Positions 59,701 through 64,000 of a DNA stretch of 64,000 nucleotides are shown here, piece after piece. Made by a program: the position numbers and the translations under genes. Positions within the stretch are counted from its first letter, which is position 1. Each line of letters begins with the position of its first letter. The notes beneath the pieces are model-generated. The model did not search any database. It was not told the DNA's origin and was given only the letters and a program-made list of their open reading frames with translations. Location of the stretch: contig CAIIXF020000005.1 of NCBI GenBank assembly GCA_903813345.2, positions 37,701,375-37,765,374 of the forward strand, given 5' to 3'. Origin of the DNA: Owenia fusiformis (taxonomy: Eukaryota > Annelida > Polychaeta > Sabellida > Oweniidae).

Positions 59701-60865
59701 CTCATAGCGGTCGGTAAAGAGGAGGGAAAGCAGAGCTTAGAGATAACAGTCTCTTGTTTGCTTACCACCTTCATTTGTTCGAATTTTCACCGGCTGGTTT
59801 CCAAATACTACGCTTCGATGTGATATTTTATTTGATGTAGGCATATTTCGTACACCTTTCTTTATCTTGATATGAAATGAGAAGCTAAGACATTGGTTAA
59901 CACGCGAGAAATGAACATATTAATATCATTGGAAGCGTATATCGAAAATTTTTAAGCCGCCATTTTTGTCGATTTTGACCAATCAGATACGTAGGTCATC
60001 TTAATACAGGTTAACACTATAAGCATAGGTCATCTTTGAACTCTGGTGTTAATTCTCCCTGCGGTCAGTAAAATGTTAACACCTTTTTGTTAAAAAATAG
60101 CGCGGTGGATGTTTTTGCATGCTCGAAAGTCTTGCTAACGCCTTAGAGATCGTAATTCCGGGTTCGAGATTGTCTGTCACTCACATTTTATTTCAGTTCC
60201 ATCAACTGATATGGTAGACCTCGGAAGTGTATGTGTGCCTAATGAAAACGATGCCATTTACTCCAATATTCTTACATATGAAGAGTGCAAACAATTGTGT
60301 TTGGATGAAACATCTTTTCTATGCTGGTCTGTTGAGTGGCAACCAAACAAGAATTGCCAGCTATCAAAGAAATATTCTGGCAATTTTAACCTTGCGATTC
60401 CATGTCATGTTGATTTACTATTTTCGGAAAGGATTCCTTTACAGGGTAAGTACATGCACTTTGAATTGATAAATTATGTTTTAAGTAGTATTCATTATGA
60501 GTAAATTGCATATAGGCTATAGGGGATGTTGGTAAACTTCAGCTATCTTGATGTCGCTCTCTGTATTATTTATATTTAGAATCCTCAATACAGTATTGTG
60601 AACCACAATATTCTATTATATTTTAGCAACCTGCAAACCATTCTTTTTCATCGAAACTATGGCGATGGCTCATCCTGGATCAAAAACATTGGAAACGGTC
60701 TCATTTTACTACAAAAGCAGCTATACAGCCTGTGCGAGATTGTGTGCAAAAAATGATGAATGCTTTGCATTTTATTTGGATGACAACGCTGGTGACTGTG
60801 AAACAATAGACACAAACAATCCTGCAGTTGTTAAACAAGGATGGAAACTATTTGTAAAATATTGA
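56717..60865 (+). CDS. Secreted ILEI-like + double PAN/apple protein
   Basis: Seven exons: 56717-56777, 57574-57712, 58489-58600, 58828-58955, 59461-59564, 60197-60445, 60627-60865. They give 343 residues with consistent phases (1, 2, 0, 2, 1, 1). Residues 1-20 are a signal peptide (LFIILVYF core). About 49-167 resemble the ILEI/FAM3 'GG' domain: 'IKIDGK...SRGIFFVTVD' with 'ISFDLLDEAS', then 'NGMVVMGIVSGDV', a short helix 'LDELIMWGI' and 'RSSNIFITTVG'. Residues 182-264 and 265-343 are cysteine-rich PAN/apple modules ('YEECKQLCLD...FLCWSVEW', 'YTACARLCAKNDECFAF'). PAN modules bind protein or carbohydrate. The ILEI call rests on motif order by eye and is moderate; the overall gene model is strong. 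Confidence 0.85.
57170..57282. repeat. Long imperfect hairpin in ILEI-PAN intron 1
   Basis: 'agacctctcaatat...acaaaggaaa' pairs with 'tttcctttgt...atattgagagacct' over about 48 bp, with a few mismatches and a loop of about 18 nt. It could be a MITE remnant or a structured RNA. Confidence 0.6.
58229..58290 (+). repeat. TCACATTTGCTCCGA family fragment
   Basis: Matches the inverse of 36340-36391, including 'ctacggcgcccggcc'. A single end only, in ILEI-PAN intron 2. Confidence 0.6.
59223..59282 (+). repeat. tRNA-like/SINE fragment in ILEI-PAN intron 4
   Basis: 'tagatcaattggtagg' fits an A box and 'gctcgattcc' a B box, at shorter-than-tRNA spacing. Probably a tRNA-derived SINE remnant. Confidence 0.35.
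60098..60175 (+). repeat. tRNA-like/SINE fragment in ILEI-PAN intron 5
   Basis: 'tagcgcggtgg' (A-box-like) and 'gggttcgagat' (B-box-like) are about 50 bp apart and end about 20 bp before the exon 6 acceptor. No cloverleaf stem was verified. Confidence 0.4.
60197..60445 (+). CDS. ILEI-PAN exon 6, PAN/apple module 1
   Basis: Encodes one PAN-like module with six cysteines (C..EECKQLC..FLCW..NCQL..PCH). Phase 1 on both sides, a typical shuffling cassette. Confidence 0.8.
60627..60865 (+). CDS. ILEI-PAN exon 7, PAN/apple module 2
   Basis: Second PAN-like module, with core cysteines in 'CARLCAKNDECFAF' and 'GDCETID'. Ends '...WKLFVKY' stop. Confidence 0.8.
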
Positions 60866-61001
60866 AAGAATATCATAAAATGAAATGGCATGGTCTAAAT
60901 CAGGTTCAACAGCAACGATTTACAAAAATGTGTGCAAAAATTTGTAGTGGTTTTATGTACTTCTCGGGGATAATATTCCAAATGATGTCTAATATTTAAT
61001 A

Positions 61002-61030
61002 CAGTGCGTCCAAAAAATCACAACAAGCAA
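61002..61030. mobile_element. Mariner-type terminal sequence
   Basis: CAGTGCGTCCAAAAAATCAC preceded by TA resembles the end at 63361. No matching second end was found nearby. Confidence 0.3.
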
Positions 61031-61830
61031 ACAAAATCATTGTAAAACCACGACACCAGTGATGATAAAATCAATTTCATTTATTTTACCATGAAGCCAC
61101 GTTTCTCCTCTTTCCAATGGTATGCATTTATTCATATATGACCACAGACCACTGAATAATCATTACCTTTGCACAATAATGGACCAGGTTTTAGACATTA
61201 CAATAGTTGACAGAGAATCACCTATGAGGTTACGTTGCCGCTCTCCGCCAGAACCCACAGATGATCTAAAGAGGTATTCGTGACATGTAGAGACAAGCCA
61301 ATCTCTGTGTGTAGAGATCACGGTGGCAATGTGAAGGGGCGTTGAACGTTATCTTTCATGAGTAATCTTTCATAAGATGACAGACGGCACTGGCAATGAT
61401 TGTGACTTCACTAACTTAACTGTTTATGCCACTTTTTCCATATGTTTGTAACGTTAACTGAACCATCAAGGATACTGATGAACACTTAATTAAGAATTAA
61501 ATCTTTTTTCTTAGTGAATCTAAATCTGAAACTGGTGTTCTAGATCTGTAACTTTTGTGACCAGAATTTAATCTCCCGTCCCAATTACATGGTAAATATT
61601 CCAAAATATAATGTTCATCATGTTATTGCTGTAATATTGCAGCAAATGAGACAATAAATGACAAAAATGAATACATTCTTATTCATGAAGGAAGGATGTT
61701 AGCTAGTAGTTATGAGAGAAAAGAAACGAGGGAGGGAGAGAGGGGATGTACAAGAATGAACATAATTCATTCTAAAAGAGATTCACTCCGAAGTCAAAAT
61801 GATTCTATACTTTGTTGTTTCTGCATTTAA

Positions 61831-61876
61831 CTGGACTATTTACTCTAACAACCAGTTGTTAAAGTAGATAGTCCAG
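61831..61876. repeat. Short near-perfect hairpin
   Basis: ctggactatttactctaaca pairs with the inverse gttaaagtagatagtccag across a small loop; about 19 pairs with few mismatches. Role unknown. Confidence 0.6.
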
Positions 61877-62160
61877 GGTCTTGAAGCAAGACTACATTTA
61901 ACTTCGTTATACGCATTTATACCACTGAAACAGATTCTCAATGTCTTGTTTACATTGATGTGACACCAACAATGTAAAAATGGTTAGAGGCAATATTATA
62001 AAGGTGATCACCTATCAATGTAAGAGTTATTCTCAGCCACGAGCACAATCTTACTGTTGATTGTAAACAGCAACTTGATAAAATAGAAACCGAAAAGAAT
62101 TCAAGGGATGTTGTATTGAAATTTTACTACGTGCTAAAAAGAAGTAAAAATGTCAGCATC

Positions 62161-62363
62161 ATGATGGATAATTATAAACTAATGTGGATCGTACTTTTTG
62201 GAGCCCAGATGACACTCTATACTGGTGCATTTGATGAGGTGAAATGCAAGGTGAACCAAAAATGTCCAACGATAAAATCCGACTGCGAAAAAGATAGTTA
62301 TGGCTGCTGTGCTGTTTGTGCTTTAGGAGAAAATGAGCCGTGTGGGTCCCAATTTCCAGCAAG
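62161..62363 (+). CDS. IGFBP-like secreted protein, exon 1 (partial gene)
   Basis: From ATG 62161 the frame gives a signal peptide (LMWIVLFGAQMTLYTGAF). A cysteine-rich start follows, with KCPTIKSDCEKDSYGCCAVC and then GENEPCG. The GCC-x-x-C spacing and trailing CG match the N-terminal IGFBP-type domain of IGFBP/CCN-like proteins, although the usual CGCC is YGCC. The donor gcaag|gtatga leaves phase 2. No following exon was found before the window edge, so the gene is incomplete. A 639-bp TIR element begins 67 bp after the donor. Confidence 0.65.
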
Positions 62364-62430
62364 GTATGATTCGAATACATTTCAAATGTATATATTGACT
62401 TAGCCTTAAGTAAGAGAAAGACTTGGTGAA

Positions 62431-63069
62431 AGGTAAAGATTAAAAGGTGGATTGGATCGAGTGGATTGGATCCATGTAAAAGGTGGATTGGATCGCGAAT
62501 CTTCAAAATATGGATTTTCCTTAAAAAATCTATTGATCTCCCTCTAAGAAGATGGGTCCTCTCTTCACTTCCATAATGTCAAATAAAAGATGTAATATTA
62601 TTTTGCTTGGGTGGTCTAGAAGGGTGATACAGTATCTTATTCATTCCAAGTGTAATTTTAAGGACATTTCATACATCATAGATAGACTGGTTTGAAGATC
62701 CATATCATCCCTTTTCAGACCAATCAGAACATACATATGTAGCAGACATTGTTTTAGATCATTCGCACGCCAATTTGAATGACAGCTTTTATCTACAGAT
62801 CTATGTTTATTATGTCTTACAAAGGTAGGTTTACAAGGGAAAGCAGTTGAATACTTAGGAGTATTCATCATCTTATCAGAGTATGTGTTTGTCTTTGCTT
62901 TGTTCTGATTTCTCAAAGGGACTCAATATTTTATAGATGGAAATAGCTAGAGGAAAATTAAAAGAAAAAATCAAAAGAAAGAAATTCTATATTTTGAAGA
63001 TTCCTGATCCAATCCACCTTTTACATGAATCCAATATACTCGATCCAATCCCCCTTTTAATCTCTACCT
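62431..63069. mobile_element. GGATTGG-type TIR element, copy 2 (639 bp)
   Basis: The same ends (aggtaaagattaaaaggtgg and inverse) and internal blocks as 24769-25412, with the interior in the opposite orientation. No target duplication is evident here. Confidence 0.78.
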
Positions 63070-63360
63070 GTACGCCTGTAACAGCGTTCGGCATCTGTTA
63101 CAGTGGTCGGCGTCTGTAACAAATGACAAGTGGTGACATTTTGCATGTTAATCCCTTGTTTTCATATTATCACGAAATGTTACAATGCCGATGAGATGAA
63201 ATGTTAAAATTCTGATTAACACAAAGGCATATTACAAAACATTGATGAGTAATGATACTCGCTACAAAACGCAAATAAACAGCACAAATACAGCGAATTG
63301 CATTCAGATTATAACAAATTCTTAATACAACTACAAGGTTGACCAAAACAATGGAACATA

Positions 63361-64000
63361 CAGGGTGTCCAAAAAACCGCAACCAAAAGAAGTCGCTATA
63401 TCTTGGAAAATACTAATTGCAATTATGTTCATTTTTTCAGGAAAGAAAGAAGAGACTGATATGTAGAGCTCCTGTAGTTGGTAAGTTATAAAACATGATG
63501 CCTTAGACACCTGCTCAAAAGACATAAGTGTAAGAAAGATACGAAAAACGCAGTCAGGGGTGACTGCCACAGCAATAAAACCGAATAACTTTCTAATCAT
63601 AGTATTTTAGCTCTTCAAATTTGGCACAAATCATCTTCATTCAAAGTATGGTAAATCGGAAGAGTGAAATCAAAATCACTCCAGGGAAAATGCATTCAAC
63701 ACGCATTCAAAACGCAGTCAAACGCCCTGGTTCAGGCAGACTTAAGAAGGTATTTTGACCATGAATGTGAAGTCCCTAAAGTGATTTTGATGAAACTCCA
63801 AAATTCACCACACATTGAATGAGGTTAACTTGTGCCAAATCTGAAGTGCCAAAGCACTATGGTTAGAAAGTTATTCAGTTCTATTGCTGTGGCAGTCACC
63901 TTTGACTGCGTTTTCGTATCTTTCTAATACTAATGTATTTTGAGCAGGTGTCCAAGGCTTCATGTTTTACAAACAATCAACTACAGGAGCTCTACATACA
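63361..64000. mobile_element. Mariner-type foldback element, cut by window edge
   Basis: Starts CAGGGTGTCCAAAAAACCGC after TA. A large inverted repeat follows: 63440-63690 pairs with about 63770-64000 ('gtagagctcctgtagttg' / 'caactacaggagctctac'; 'aacgcagtcaggggtgactg' / 'cagtcacctttgactgcgtt'). The right terminus lies beyond the window. Confidence 0.7.

Noticed and set aside
60098-60175. Functional tRNA gene
   Set aside because: Box-like motifs are present, but no convincing acceptor or anticodon stems were found; kept only as a SINE-like fragment.
1-64000. CRISPR arrays, operons or bacterial-type defence systems
   Set aside because: Split genes with GT/AG introns, homeobox and GPCR genes and animal-type transposons show this is animal nuclear DNA; no such arrays are present.

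Overview
The window is nuclear DNA of an animal. It is AT-rich, its genes have spliced exons with canonical GT/AG introns, and it contains many DNA-transposon-type inverted-repeat elements. An NK-3 homeobox gene, a biogenic-amine GPCR, matrilin-like vWA/EGF proteins and an ILEI-PAN secreted protein together suggest a bilaterian, probably marine, invertebrate. A mollusc or other lophotrochozoan is my best guess, but nothing in the sequence proves the phylum. All confidently identified genes lie on the + strand.

Layout. 1-7.3 kb: non-coding, with a 1.25-kb inverted-repeat element (627-1871) whose ends read CACGATG/CACGGTG and which is flanked by a 5-bp duplication, the signature of the Transib/RAG group. 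7.35-8.9 kb: intronless 5-HT7-like amine receptor. 10.3-10.7 kb: mariner-type MITE. 13.97-18.43 kb: a two-exon bagpipe/Nkx3 homeobox gene. 18.5-26.9 kb: gene-free, with several small inverted-repeat elements. 26.99-45.77 kb: a ten-exon gene for a secreted 1,245-residue protein with six vWA and two EGF domains. Its intron 7 is 12.5 kb because it holds a 12.2-kb element with 1.34-kb, almost identical inverted arms and a TGGT duplication. One arm is split by a further 5.28-kb long-TIR element and the other by a hAT-like MITE; each uninterrupted arm shows the empty site of the insertion in its partner. 48.1-53.75 kb: ankyrin-repeat gene (10 visible exons, all introns phase 0) ending in a polybasic stretch plus a CVIL prenylation box. 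56.7-60.87 kb: seven-exon secreted ILEI-like + two PAN/apple domain protein. 62.16-62.36 kb: signal peptide plus IGFBP-like cysteine-rich first exon of another secreted protein. The right edge is cut inside a mariner-type foldback element.

How the genes relate. They are not an operon and share no pathway that I can show. Two are developmental/neuronal (amine receptor, Nkx3), three are secreted and of adhesion/extracellular type (vWA-EGF, ILEI-PAN, IGFBP-like), and one is intracellular and probably membrane-tethered (ankyrin-CAAX). The most distinctive content is the nested long-inverted-repeat structure in the vWA gene intron and the RAG/Transib-like terminal repeats near the left edge.
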